This document shows, one piece after another, positions 9,250-17,444 of a DNA stretch of 43,639 nt. The DNA lies in NCBI GenBank assembly GCA_025362895.1, contig JANYFA010000018.1, positions 1-43,639 of the forward strand, in the 5' to 3' direction. Source of the DNA: Sphingomonadaceae bacterium. Lineage in GTDB: Bacteria; Pseudomonadota; Alphaproteobacteria; Sphingomonadales; Sphingomonadaceae. The position numbers and the translations under genes are program-made. The number at the start of each line of letters is the position of its first letter. Positions within the stretch are counted from its first letter, which is position 1. The notes beneath the pieces are model-generated. The model was not told the DNA's origin, ran no database searches, and worked only from the letters and a program-made list of their open reading frames with translations.

Positions 9250-10176
9250 ATGGCTGCGACAGGCAACAAGAACAAGTCGGCGACTGCGGCGAAGCGCACG
9301 ACACGTGGCGCTGCACCTGTTATCGTTGCGCCGGTGGCGAAGGTCGCACCGCCCTCATCGCCGGTCGTGGTCGTGCCCGTCGTAACAAAGCCGGTCGCCC
9401 GACCGCGGGTTATAGCGACTCCGGTCGCCGCCCCGCCAGTAGCCGCCCCGCCGGTCGCAGTGCAGCCAGTTGTCATGCCGCAGGTTGTCGTCCCGCCTGT
9501 GGCGTCGCCGTTAGCCGCACCAGCTCAACCTGTTGCTGCGGTAGCATTGCCCGCAACGGCAGCTGCCGCCACGACCCCCACGCTTTCTTCGTCTATTACC
9601 GCCGCCGCCTCGCCCCGCTCCGCCACGCTCGTGCCGGATATCACCCAGAAGGAAACCAAGATGACCGAAGCCTATACCACCGCTGCCGACGCCATGAAGA
9701 ACGGCGCCGAAGCAATGAAGACGTCGATGGCCAGCCACACCGAGAACGCGATGGCGTCCGGCAAGGCGACCATGGAGCAGGTCGCAACCAAGTCGCGCGA
9801 AGCCCTTGAGAGCGGCATGAAGTCGGTCGATGAAATGTCGTCGATGGCCAAGGGCAACGTCGAGGCGATGCTCGCGTCGTCGAAGACCGCCGCCGCCGGG
9901 ATCGAAGCGATCGCCAAGCAGGTTTCGGACTTCAGCCGCAAGTCCTTCGAGGAAGTTACCGCCGCCGCGCGCGCGATGACGACCGTCAAGACACCTAACG
10001 AGCTGATGCAGCTTCAGAACGACTTCGCCAAGACGCAGTTCGACGCTGCGGTTGCCGAAATGTCGAAGCTGTCGGAAGCTGTCGTCAAGCTGATGGGCGA
10101 AGTGTTCGAGCCGATGCAGGCGCGCGCGACGATGGCGACCGATAAGGTCAAGTCGATGATGACGCCCGGCCAGTAA
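9250..10176 (+). CDS. Phasin-family protein with a long Pro/Val/Ala-rich N-terminal extension
   Basis: C-terminal part from 9661 ([23 protein letters not shown]...[40 protein letters not shown]) is a typical phasin; residues ~20-110 are low-complexity P/V/A. SD-like AAGGAA before 9250. Confidence 0.9.
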   Translation: MAATGNKNKSATAAKRTTRGAAPVIVAPVAKVAPPSSPVVVVPVVTKPVARPRVIATPVAAPPVAAPPVAVQPVVMPQVVVPPVASPLAAPAQPVAAVALPATAAAATTPTLSSSITAAASPRSATLVPDITQKETKMTEAYTTAADAMKNGAEAMKTSMASHTENAMASGKATMEQVATKSREALESGMKSVDEMSSMAKGNVEAMLASSKTAAAGIEAIAKQVSDFSRKSFEEVTAAARAMTTVKTPNELMQLQNDFAKTQFDAAVAEMSKLSEAVVKLMGEVFEPMQARATMATDKVKSMMTPGQ

Positions 10177-10199
10177 GCCGATCACGGACTGCACGAAGC

Positions 10200-10227
10200 G
10201 CGGGCGGGGGAGCAATCCTCCGCCCGC
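10200..10227 (+). terminator. Stem-loop after the phasin gene
   Basis: GCGGGCGGGGGA-gcaa-TCCTCCGCCCGC: 12-bp stem with one G.T wobble and a GCAA tetraloop, followed by tgccgttt. Confidence 0.75.
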
Positions 10228-10322
10228 TGCCGTTTAATGCCGTGGTGATTGGTGCGCCGGGATCATCTGGTGCGTCATCGCCCCCCTTGAACCGGCCTAC
10301 CTCGCGCTCGTATATTACGCTC

Positions 10323-10667
10323 ATGATCCAACCCCCTCGCGCCGGCCCCGACGACGACGACCGCGAGCGCCGCGGCGGGACGGGCGTTGCGACCAAAACA
10401 CGACCGAAGACTGCGAAGCCGGGGCTTTATAAAGTCTTGCTGCTGAATGACGACTACACGCCGATGGAATTCGTCGTGCTGACGCTCCAACGATTCTTTC
10501 GCATGACGATCGAGCAGGCGACGCAGGTGATGCTGCACGTCCATCAGCGCGGCGTCGGCATCTGCGGCATCTTCACCTATGAAGTCGCCGAAACCAAGGT
10601 CACGCAGGTGATGGACTTCGCCAAGGCGAACCAGCATCCGTTGCAATGCACGCTGGAGAAGGATTGA
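10323..10667 (+). CDS. clpS: ATP-dependent Clp protease adaptor ClpS
   Basis: [58 protein letters not shown]. Confidence 0.96.
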   Translation: MIQPPRAGPDDDDRERRGGTGVATKTRPKTAKPGLYKVLLLNDDYTPMEFVVLTLQRFFRMTIEQATQVMLHVHQRGVGICGIFTYEVAETKVTQVMDFAKANQHPLQCTLEKD

Positions 10668-10700
10668 TCCCGGTGGTGCGAGGCGGATTTGCGTGTCTCC

Positions 10701-10728
10701 TGTCATCCCCGCCGACACGGGGATGACA
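10701..10728. repeat. Perfect inverted repeat (REP-like / terminator-like)
   Basis: TGTCATCCCC-gccgacac-GGGGATGACA, 10-bp arms, between clpS and the SDR gene. Confidence 0.85.
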
Positions 10729-10733
10729 ATTTA

Positions 10734-11432
10734 GTGAGTGTTTCTCTCCTGACCTCCTTCGCTCCCGACCTTCGAGCCGTCGTTATCGGTGCCGGCGGCG
10801 GCGTCGGCGGGGCGCTCGTCGATTTACTTGCGCCGCGCGGCGACGTCACCGCCCTCGCCCGCGCCGACCTCGATCTGACCGACCCAGCCTCGATCGCCGC
10901 CGCTGCCACACGTATCGACGCGCCGCTCGATCTCGTCATCGTCGCGACTGGGATGCTTCACGACGCGAGCGCTGGCCCGGAGAAAAGCCTGCGCGACCTC
11001 GACTCCGCTCGCCTCATGCGCTCCCTTGCAGTCAACGCGATCGGCCCGGCACTGGTGGCGCAAGCCTTCCTCCCCAAGCTTCGCACCGATCGCAAGACGG
11101 CATTCGTCGCATTATCGGCGCGGGTCGGGTCGATCGGCGACAACCGGCTTGGCGGCTGGTACGGCTACCGCGCCAGCAAGGCGGCGCTCAACCAGTTTCT
11201 CCGCACGGCTGCGATCGAACACGCGCGCCGGGCACCTCTGAGCGTCGTCGCCGCCCTTCACCCAGGAACCGTCGCCACCCGCCTGTCCGCCCCTTTCCAG
11301 CGCGGCGTCGCCGCCGGCAAGCTGTTTACTCCCGCTGACGCTGCGGCGGCCCTGCTCGCGGTGATTGACCGGCTCACCCCTTCCGAAAGCGGGGGTTTCT
11401 ATGCGTGGGACGGCGCGGCGATTCCGTTTTGA
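10734..11432 (+). CDS. Short-chain dehydrogenase/reductase
   Basis: Rossmann motif AVVIGAGGGVGGALVD, WYGYRASKAALNQF (YxxxK). GTG 10734 or 10740 preferred; the listed ORF start lies upstream of the inverted repeat. Confidence 0.85.
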   Translation: MSVSLLTSFAPDLRAVVIGAGGGVGGALVDLLAPRGDVTALARADLDLTDPASIAAAATRIDAPLDLVIVATGMLHDASAGPEKSLRDLDSARLMRSLAVNAIGPALVAQAFLPKLRTDRKTAFVALSARVGSIGDNRLGGWYGYRASKAALNQFLRTAAIEHARRAPLSVVAALHPGTVATRLSAPFQRGVAAGKLFTPADAAAALLAVIDRLTPSESGGFYAWDGAAIPF

Positions 11433-11464
11433 GACCTTTTCGTTTCGGTTTAATGCCTTTCTCA

Positions 11465-12835
11465 ATGCGGGCGGGTTTTACGTTATTTATCATTACATTA
11501 ACGATTGCGGCTTCGGTCGCAGCGAGCGAAGATCCGCGTCACCTGTTCCCCGCACCGCCCGCGCCATGTCCTCTGCCGCCATCGACCCCGCTCACGCTCC
11601 CCGATCTTGTCGACCTTGCGTTGTGCGCTAATCCGGCCACGGCGGTCGCATTCGCCGCGAGCCGCGCCGCCGCTGCCAACGTCGGCATCGCGCGGGCGAG
11701 CGAGTTACCCACCCTGTCCGCGACGGTCGGCCCGACGCTCGGTCGAACCGACTATCGCACCAGCCAGCGATTTACGTCGTCGGGCTCGACCGAGCTCGGT
11801 TCGTCGGCAAGCCTCGCGCTCAACTATCTGCTTTTCGACTTCGGCGGTCGCGTCGCGCGGATCGATACGACACTGGCTCAGCAACGCGCAACGCTGTCAC
11901 AGGTCGCCGATACCGCGCAGACCGTCGCACTGACGACGATCACCGCGTACAACAGCCTGTCCGCCAGCCTTGGCGCGGTAACGGCGGCGCGAGCAACGGT
12001 AGCCTTCAACCGTTCGTCGTTCGACCTTGCCGATGCCAAGCGGCGGGCCGGAGTGTCGACCCCCGCCGATGCGCTCCAGGCGCGAACGTCATTGGCGCAG
12101 GCGGAACTAACGCTGGCGCAGGCGCGGGGCAACGCGCGCACGGCAGCGGGACAGCTTGCGGTCGCGATCGGTCAGCCGCCGCCAACGGTGCTCACGCTCG
12201 CCCCGACACCTTCACTCGACACCGCCGATAGCCTGACGCGCGACGTCGGGACGTTGATCGCCGATGCCGAGCGTCTTCGTCCCGATCTCACAACCGCGCG
12301 CGCCAATCGCGACGCCGCTCTCGCCAACGTCCGTGCCACGCGATCGGATACGCGCCCCTCGGTTGGCGTCAGCGTTCAGGACAGCCTCGGCTATGCCAAT
12401 AGCGCAACCGACAGCAACCGCGCGACAGTGGGCCTGACCTTGTCGGTCCCGCTGTTCAACGGCTTCGACCGGACGTACCGCGTCGCCTCGGCGCGCGCCG
12501 AAGCCGATCGCCAGACGGCGTTGCTCGAGCAATCCCGCCAGCAAGCGGGGCTGGACGTTTACACCCAGGCGACCGCACTTCGCACCGCCATTGCCGTGCT
12601 GGCGACGGCGCGCGAGCTGATCAACAGCGCAACGGCAAGCGCCGACATCGCCCAAGGCCGGTTCAAGGCCGGTGTCGGCACCTTCACCGACCTGCTGAAT
12701 GCCCAGTCGGCGCTCGCCAGCGCGCGGCAGCAACTCGTCAGCGCCGACTTCGGAGTTCGGGATGCGCAGGCCCGGCTCGCTCGCGCGGTCGGCCAGATCG
12801 GCGACGCTGTCGATAGCATGAGGGCACGGCGGTGA
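11465..12835 (+). CDS. TolC-family outer membrane efflux protein
   Basis: Signal peptide MRAGFTLFIITLTIAASVAA and duplicated coiled-coil OEP repeats (AFAASRAAAANVGIARASELPTLSATVGPTLG; ARANRDAALANVRATRSDTRPSVGVSVQ). Start chosen at 11465. Confidence 0.9.
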   Translation: MRAGFTLFIITLTIAASVAASEDPRHLFPAPPAPCPLPPSTPLTLPDLVDLALCANPATAVAFAASRAAAANVGIARASELPTLSATVGPTLGRTDYRTSQRFTSSGSTELGSSASLALNYLLFDFGGRVARIDTTLAQQRATLSQVADTAQTVALTTITAYNSLSASLGAVTAARATVAFNRSSFDLADAKRRAGVSTPADALQARTSLAQAELTLAQARGNARTAAGQLAVAIGQPPPTVLTLAPTPSLDTADSLTRDVGTLIADAERLRPDLTTARANRDAALANVRATRSDTRPSVGVSVQDSLGYANSATDSNRATVGLTLSVPLFNGFDRTYRVASARAEADRQTALLEQSRQQAGLDVYTQATALRTAIAVLATARELINSATASADIAQGRFKAGVGTFTDLLNAQSALASARQQLVSADFGVRDAQARLARAVGQIGDAVDSMRARR

Positions 12836-12854
12836 CGGCCGAGAGGAAACGACG

Positions 12855-14006
12855 ATGACACGCCGCCGCTGGATCATCCTGCTCGTCCTCGGGCTCCTCG
12901 CCGCCGCGTGGTTCGGCTGGCAGGCGACCCATCGTCCCGACCCGGCTGCCGCGTACACGACACAAGTCATCGGCACCGGCGCATTGCGTGAATCCATCAC
13001 CGCCAACGGCATCATCAACCCCGTCCGCGTCGTCAGCGTCGGCACTCAGGTGTCGGGGACGGTCGCGAAGTTGAACGTCGATTATAACAGCCGGGTGGCG
13101 GTCGGGCAGGTCCTGTGCGAGCTCGACCCCTCGGTCTATGCGGCGCGGCTGGCAGCGAGTGAAGCGACCCTTGCCAACGTCACGTCGTCGTTGGCATTGA
13201 CCCGCGCCAACGCCGCCCGCTCGGCCGAGTTGTTCAAGCAGAATTACATCAGCCGCCAGGATTACGAGACGACGCAGCAAACCGCCGCGAGCGCCACCGC
13301 GCAGGTCGCCGCCGCGCGCGCGCAGATCAAGCAGGATCGCACCAACCTCGGCTATACGATCATTCACTCGCCGGTATCGGGGGTCGTCATCAGCCGCCAG
13401 GTCGATCTTGGCCAGACCGTCGCGGCGTCGTTCAGCACGCCGACGCTGTTCACTATTGCGCGCGACCTGACCGCGATGCAGATCGAAGCGGCGGTCGCCG
13501 AGGCCGACGTCGCCAAGGTCCGCATCGGCCAGACGGTTAGCTTCACGGTCGATGCCTTCACCGGGCGAACATTCACCGGGACGGTCCGTCAGGTCCGGCT
13601 CAACCCGACGACGCAGCAGAACGTCGTTACCTATACGGTCATTGTCGGTGTCGCGAACCCCGACGGCGCCCTGCTGCCGGGCATGACGGCGAACGCATCG
13701 TTCCTCGTTTCCGACCACCAGGATGCCCTTCTCATCCCCAACGCCGCGCTCAGCTACAAGCCAGCCGATTACAAGCCCGCCAAGCGACGCGCCGGCGACA
13801 TGGCGACGCTGACGGTGTTCGTCCTCGTTGGCAGCACGCCGGAGCCGCGCCGCATCCGCATCGGCGCCTCCGACGCCGACAACTCGATCGTTACCGGCGG
13901 CGAGGTTCACGCGGGCGATCACGTCATCACCGCCGAAGCGGGCAAGGACGGCAAGAAGGGCCTCGTCCTCGGTCCGCCAGGGAGCGGTCAGCCGGCAAAA
14001 AAGTGA
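12855..14006 (+). CDS. MacA/HlyD-type periplasmic adaptor
   Basis: Single N-terminal TM; VVSVGTQVSGTVAKLNVDYNSRVAVGQVLCELD; NLGYTIIHSPVSGVVISRQVDLGQTV. Confidence 0.93.
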   Translation: MTRRRWIILLVLGLLAAAWFGWQATHRPDPAAAYTTQVIGTGALRESITANGIINPVRVVSVGTQVSGTVAKLNVDYNSRVAVGQVLCELDPSVYAARLAASEATLANVTSSLALTRANAARSAELFKQNYISRQDYETTQQTAASATAQVAAARAQIKQDRTNLGYTIIHSPVSGVVISRQVDLGQTVAASFSTPTLFTIARDLTAMQIEAAVAEADVAKVRIGQTVSFTVDAFTGRTFTGTVRQVRLNPTTQQNVVTYTVIVGVANPDGALLPGMTANASFLVSDHQDALLIPNAALSYKPADYKPAKRRAGDMATLTVFVLVGSTPEPRRIRIGASDADNSIVTGGEVHAGDHVITAEAGKDGKKGLVLGPPGSGQPAKK

Positions 14007-14758
14007 CCGGCAACCCGATCCTTGCCCCGATTCCCGCCCCGGTTCTGGCGCTGTCCGATGTGGTCAAGGATTACGTCGGGGAGGCCGGCACCTTCCGTGC
14101 CCTTCACGGCGTGTCGATGACGGTCGCCCACGGCGAGCTGATGGCGATCATGGGGCCGAGCGGATCGGGCAAGTCGACGCTGATGAACATCATCGGGTGC
14201 CTCGATTCGCCGACGACGGGCATCTATCGTTTCGAGGGAACCGACACCGCGAGCTTGTCGGAACGCGCGCTGGCGCGGATGCGGAACAGCGGGATTGGTT
14301 TCATCTTCCAGAGCTTTAACCTGCTGCCGCGCCTGTCGGCGCTGGGCAATGTCGCGCTGCCATTGGTCTATTCGGGTTTGGGCAAGGCCGAGCGCGAGGC
14401 CAAGGCGCAGGCACTGCTCGCCAAGGTCGGGCTTGCCGACAAGCAGCGGTCGCGCCCGGCGCAGCTGTCGGGCGGACAACAGCAGCGCGTGGCCGTTGCC
14501 CGAGCGCTCGCCAACGCGCCGAAGCTCCTCCTCGCCGACGAACCGACCGGCGCGCTCGACACGAAGACCGGGGCCGAGGTGCTCGGACTGTTCAAGTCGC
14601 TCAACCGCGAACAGCGCGTCACCGTGGTCATCGTCACCCATGACCCGGAAGTTGCGCGCGCGACCGACCGCGTCGTCCGAATCCAGGATGGGCGCGTCTT
14701 CTACGACGGCCCACCAACCGAGGCGGCGTTGTACGGGCACGCGGAGGTAGCGGCGTGA
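14003..14758 (+). CDS. MacB-type ABC transporter ATP-binding protein
   Basis: GPSGSGKSTLMNIIGCLD, QLSGGQQQRVAVARAL, LLLADEPTGALD; GTG start overlaps the previous stop. Confidence 0.95.
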   Translation: MTGNPILAPIPAPVLALSDVVKDYVGEAGTFRALHGVSMTVAHGELMAIMGPSGSGKSTLMNIIGCLDSPTTGIYRFEGTDTASLSERALARMRNSGIGFIFQSFNLLPRLSALGNVALPLVYSGLGKAEREAKAQALLAKVGLADKQRSRPAQLSGGQQQRVAVARALANAPKLLLADEPTGALDTKTGAEVLGLFKSLNREQRVTVVIVTHDPEVARATDRVVRIQDGRVFYDGPPTEAALYGHAEVAA

Positions 14759-15972
14759 TCGACGCGATGCTGGCTGAGGCGTGGTCGGCGCTGATCGCCA
14801 ACCGGTTGCGGTCGGCACTGACGATGTTGGGCATGATCATCGGTGTTGCCGCAGTTATCCTGATGCTCGCGATCGGCGGCGGGGTGCAGAAGCAGGTGTC
14901 GAGCGCAATCTCGGGGCTTGGATCCAACCTGCTGATCATTACGGCGGGGTCGAGCAAGCAGGGCGGTTTCGCTTCCGGGGCCGGAACCGGCGCAACCCTG
15001 CGGCTCGACGACGTCGACGCGATCGCCCATCTCAAAAGCGTCGTCGCCGCCGCGCCGACGACGCAGATACCCGTCCAGGCGGTCGCCGGTGCCGCGAACT
15101 GGGCGACGACGGTGGTCGGGACGACGCCCGCCTACTTCATCGTCAACGACTGGCGCCCCGACACCGGGCGGGCGTTCAGCGAGATGGAGGACCGCGCCGC
15201 CGGGCGTGTCGCGATCCTCGGCCACACGGCGGCCGACAAGTTGTTCGGCGCCAACGACCCGATGGGGGCGAGCGTCCGTGTCAAGGGAACGAGCTTCACC
15301 GTTATCGGCATCATGGCGACGCGCGGACAGGGTTTCGGCGGCGTCGACCGCGACGATGTCATTATCGTGCCGTTGACGACGGCGCTGCGCCAACTCCAGG
15401 GTAACGCCTTCCGGCGCTCGATCCGGTCGATCTCGGTCGGGATCGACGACGCCGACAACCTCGCCCCCGCCAGCGAGCGGATCGCCGCCGTCCTGCGCCG
15501 CGTCCATCACCTCGAGCCCGGTGCGCCTGACGATTTTACGGTCAATAATCTCACCGCCGTGACCGACACCTTGTCATCGACGACAGCGGCGATCTCGCTG
15601 CTCCTTGCGGCAATCGGGTCGATCAGCCTGATCGTCGGCGGAATCGGGATCATGAACATCATGCTCGTCAGCGTGACCGAACGGACGCGCGAGATCGGCA
15701 TCCGCATGGCGATCGGCGCGAGCCGCGCGGCAGTTCGCCTCCAATTTCTGCTTGAGGCGTTGATGCTGTCGCTTCTCGGCTGCGGCATCGGCGTGGGGCT
15801 CGGCACGGGACTCGCGACCGCCGCATCGGGAGCGATCGGCTTCGACACGAGCGTGACCGTCAGCGCCGTGGTGACCGCGTTCGCGGTATCGGCATCCATC
15901 GGCATCTTTTTCGGCTGGTATCCCGCCACCCGCGCGGCGAAGCTCAGCCCGATCGAGGCGCTCCGATCCTAG
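14755..15972 (+). CDS. MacB-type (FtsX-like) ABC transporter permease
   Basis: RLRSALTMLGMIIGVAAVILMLAIGGGVQKQV; GIMNIMLVSVTERTREIGIRMAIGASR. Confidence 0.95.
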   Translation: MIDAMLAEAWSALIANRLRSALTMLGMIIGVAAVILMLAIGGGVQKQVSSAISGLGSNLLIITAGSSKQGGFASGAGTGATLRLDDVDAIAHLKSVVAAAPTTQIPVQAVAGAANWATTVVGTTPAYFIVNDWRPDTGRAFSEMEDRAAGRVAILGHTAADKLFGANDPMGASVRVKGTSFTVIGIMATRGQGFGGVDRDDVIIVPLTTALRQLQGNAFRRSIRSISVGIDDADNLAPASERIAAVLRRVHHLEPGAPDDFTVNNLTAVTDTLSSTTAAISLLLAAIGSISLIVGGIGIMNIMLVSVTERTREIGIRMAIGASRAAVRLQFLLEALMLSLLGCGIGVGLGTGLATAASGAIGFDTSVTVSAVVTAFAVSASIGIFFGWYPATRAAKLSPIEALRS

Positions 15973-16004
15973 TCGGTAAAGCACCGCGCTGTACTACGCC
16001 CCGC

Positions 16005-16039
16005 TTGACGCTGCCCATCGTTTCAACAATCATTGAAAC
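16005..16039 (+). promoter_or_regulatory. Putative arsR promoter/operator
   Basis: TTGACG (16005-16010) followed by perfect inverted repeat GTTTCAA-caatca-TTGAAAC (16020-16039) abutting the arsR ATG. Confidence 0.6.
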
Positions 16040-16372
16040 ATGAGCGACACCGCTATCATCACCGCCCTTGGCGCATTGGCGCAGACGCATCGCCTCGCCG
16101 CGTTCCGTGTATTGGTGCAGGCTGGCTCGGTCGGTATCGCAGCCGGTGCACTGGCCGATATGCTTGGGCTGCAGCCATCGGCGCTGTCGTTTCATCTCGC
16201 GCAACTGGTCGGCGCAGGGCTTATTGCCGGCCGACGCGACGGACGACACTTGCTCTACACTGCCGACTTCGGCGCGATGACCACGCTGGTCGATTATCTC
16301 ACCGAGAATTGCTGCGGCGGGGTGCCGTGCGCGGTCGAGACAAATATCCAACGGACCCTGTCGCGCACATGA
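16040..16372 (+). CDS. arsR: ArsR-family transcriptional repressor
   Basis: Winged-helix ALADMLGLQPSALSFHLAQLVGAGLIAGRRDGRHLLYTADF; Cys-rich C-terminus ENCCGGVPC. Confidence 0.93.
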   Translation: MSDTAIITALGALAQTHRLAAFRVLVQAGSVGIAAGALADMLGLQPSALSFHLAQLVGAGLIAGRRDGRHLLYTADFGAMTTLVDYLTENCCGGVPCAVETNIQRTLSRT

Positions 16373-16770
16373 CTGTCATCATTTGGCACAATCCGGCCTG
16401 TGGCACGTCGCGGAACGTGCTGGCGATGATCCAAGCCGCCGGGGTCGAGCCAGTGGTCGTCGACTATCTGAAGCACCCGCCGTCGCGCCAAAAACTCGTG
16501 GCGCTTATCGCCGCTGCCGGGCTTACGCCGCGCGAGCTGCTCCGTGAGAAGGGAACGCCGTTCGCGGCTCTCGGCCTCGGTGATCCGGCGATGACGGATG
16601 ATGCGCTGGTCGATGCGATGCTGGCGCAGCCGATCCTGAACAACCGTCCGCTGGTCGAGACGCCGCGCGGGACCCGCCTGTGTCGTCCGTCGGAGGCGGT
16701 GCTCGACTTGCTGCCGACGCTGACGGCAGACTTCGTCAAGGAAGACGGCGACGTCGTGCCCCCCCGATGA
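16369..16770 (+). CDS. arsC: Arsenate reductase (glutaredoxin-dependent)
   Basis: MTVIIWHNPACGTSRNVLAMI; LLREKGTPF; QPILNNRPLVETPRGTRLCRP. Starts by ATGA overlap with arsR. Confidence 0.95.
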   Translation: MTVIIWHNPACGTSRNVLAMIQAAGVEPVVVDYLKHPPSRQKLVALIAAAGLTPRELLREKGTPFAALGLGDPAMTDDALVDAMLAQPILNNRPLVETPRGTRLCRPSEAVLDLLPTLTADFVKEDGDVVPPR

Positions 16771-17444
16771 TCCTGCTATCCCGCCGCGCGTTTGCCGAGA
16801 CGCTCGGCTCGATGCTGCTGTTCGCCTGTGTCATCGGTTCCGGAATCATGGCCGAGCGACTGGCGGGGGGAAATGTCGCGGTTGCGCTCCTAGGCAATAC
16901 ACTGGCGACGGCGGCGATGTTGCTGATGCTGGTCAGCGTTCTCGGTCCAGTGTCGGGGGCGCATCTCAACCCAGCCGTTACGCTGGTCGCGGTGCTGCGC
17001 GGCGATCTGCTGCGCCGCGACGGTATTGTCTATGTTGCGGCGCAACTCGGCGGTGGGCTGCTCGGCGTGCTCCTCGCCCATGCGATGTTCGACCTGCCAC
17101 TTTGGCAGTGGGGGGTGAAGGTTCGCACCGGCCCAGGGCAATGGCTGAGCGAGGGCGTCGCGACGTTCGCGCTCATTATCGCAATTCTCCGCGGGGTGCG
17201 GCACCGGCCCGGTTGGGTACCGGCGATCGTCGCGCCGGTCATCACGGCAGGCTATTGGTTTACCGCCTCGACCAGTTTCGCCAACCCGGCGATTACGCTG
17301 GCGCGGGCGCTAACCGGCAGCTTCGCAGGCATTCGGCCGGTCGACGCGCCTGGCTTTATCGCCGCCCAACTGGCCGGGGCGTGCCTCGCCGCCCAATGCG
17401 CGCGCTGGCTGTTCGACGACGACGTTCAGCGGATCGCAGCATAG
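16767..17444 (+). CDS. MIP/aquaporin-family channel (AqpS-like, ars-linked)
   Basis: Two NPA boxes (HLNPAVTL, FANPAITL); ATGA overlap with arsC. Confidence 0.9.
   Translation: MILLSRRAFAETLGSMLLFACVIGSGIMAERLAGGNVAVALLGNTLATAAMLLMLVSVLGPVSGAHLNPAVTLVAVLRGDLLRRDGIVYVAAQLGGGLLGVLLAHAMFDLPLWQWGVKVRTGPGQWLSEGVATFALIIAILRGVRHRPGWVPAIVAPVITAGYWFTASTSFANPAITLARALTGSFAGIRPVDAPGFIAAQLAGACLAAQCARWLFDDDVQRIAA

Noticed and set aside
12738-13922. 394-aa minus-strand ORF
   Set aside because: Antisense to the clearly identified macA-type gene; Arg/Asp/Gly-rich shadow ORF.
16033-16368. N-terminal extension of the arsC ORF
   Set aside because: Runs out of frame through arsR; ArsC homology starts at ATG 16369.
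17426-17444. 19-nt 3' overlap of the aquaporin and photolyase genes
   Set aside because: Convergent stop overlaps are common in compact genomes; not evidence of regulation on its own.
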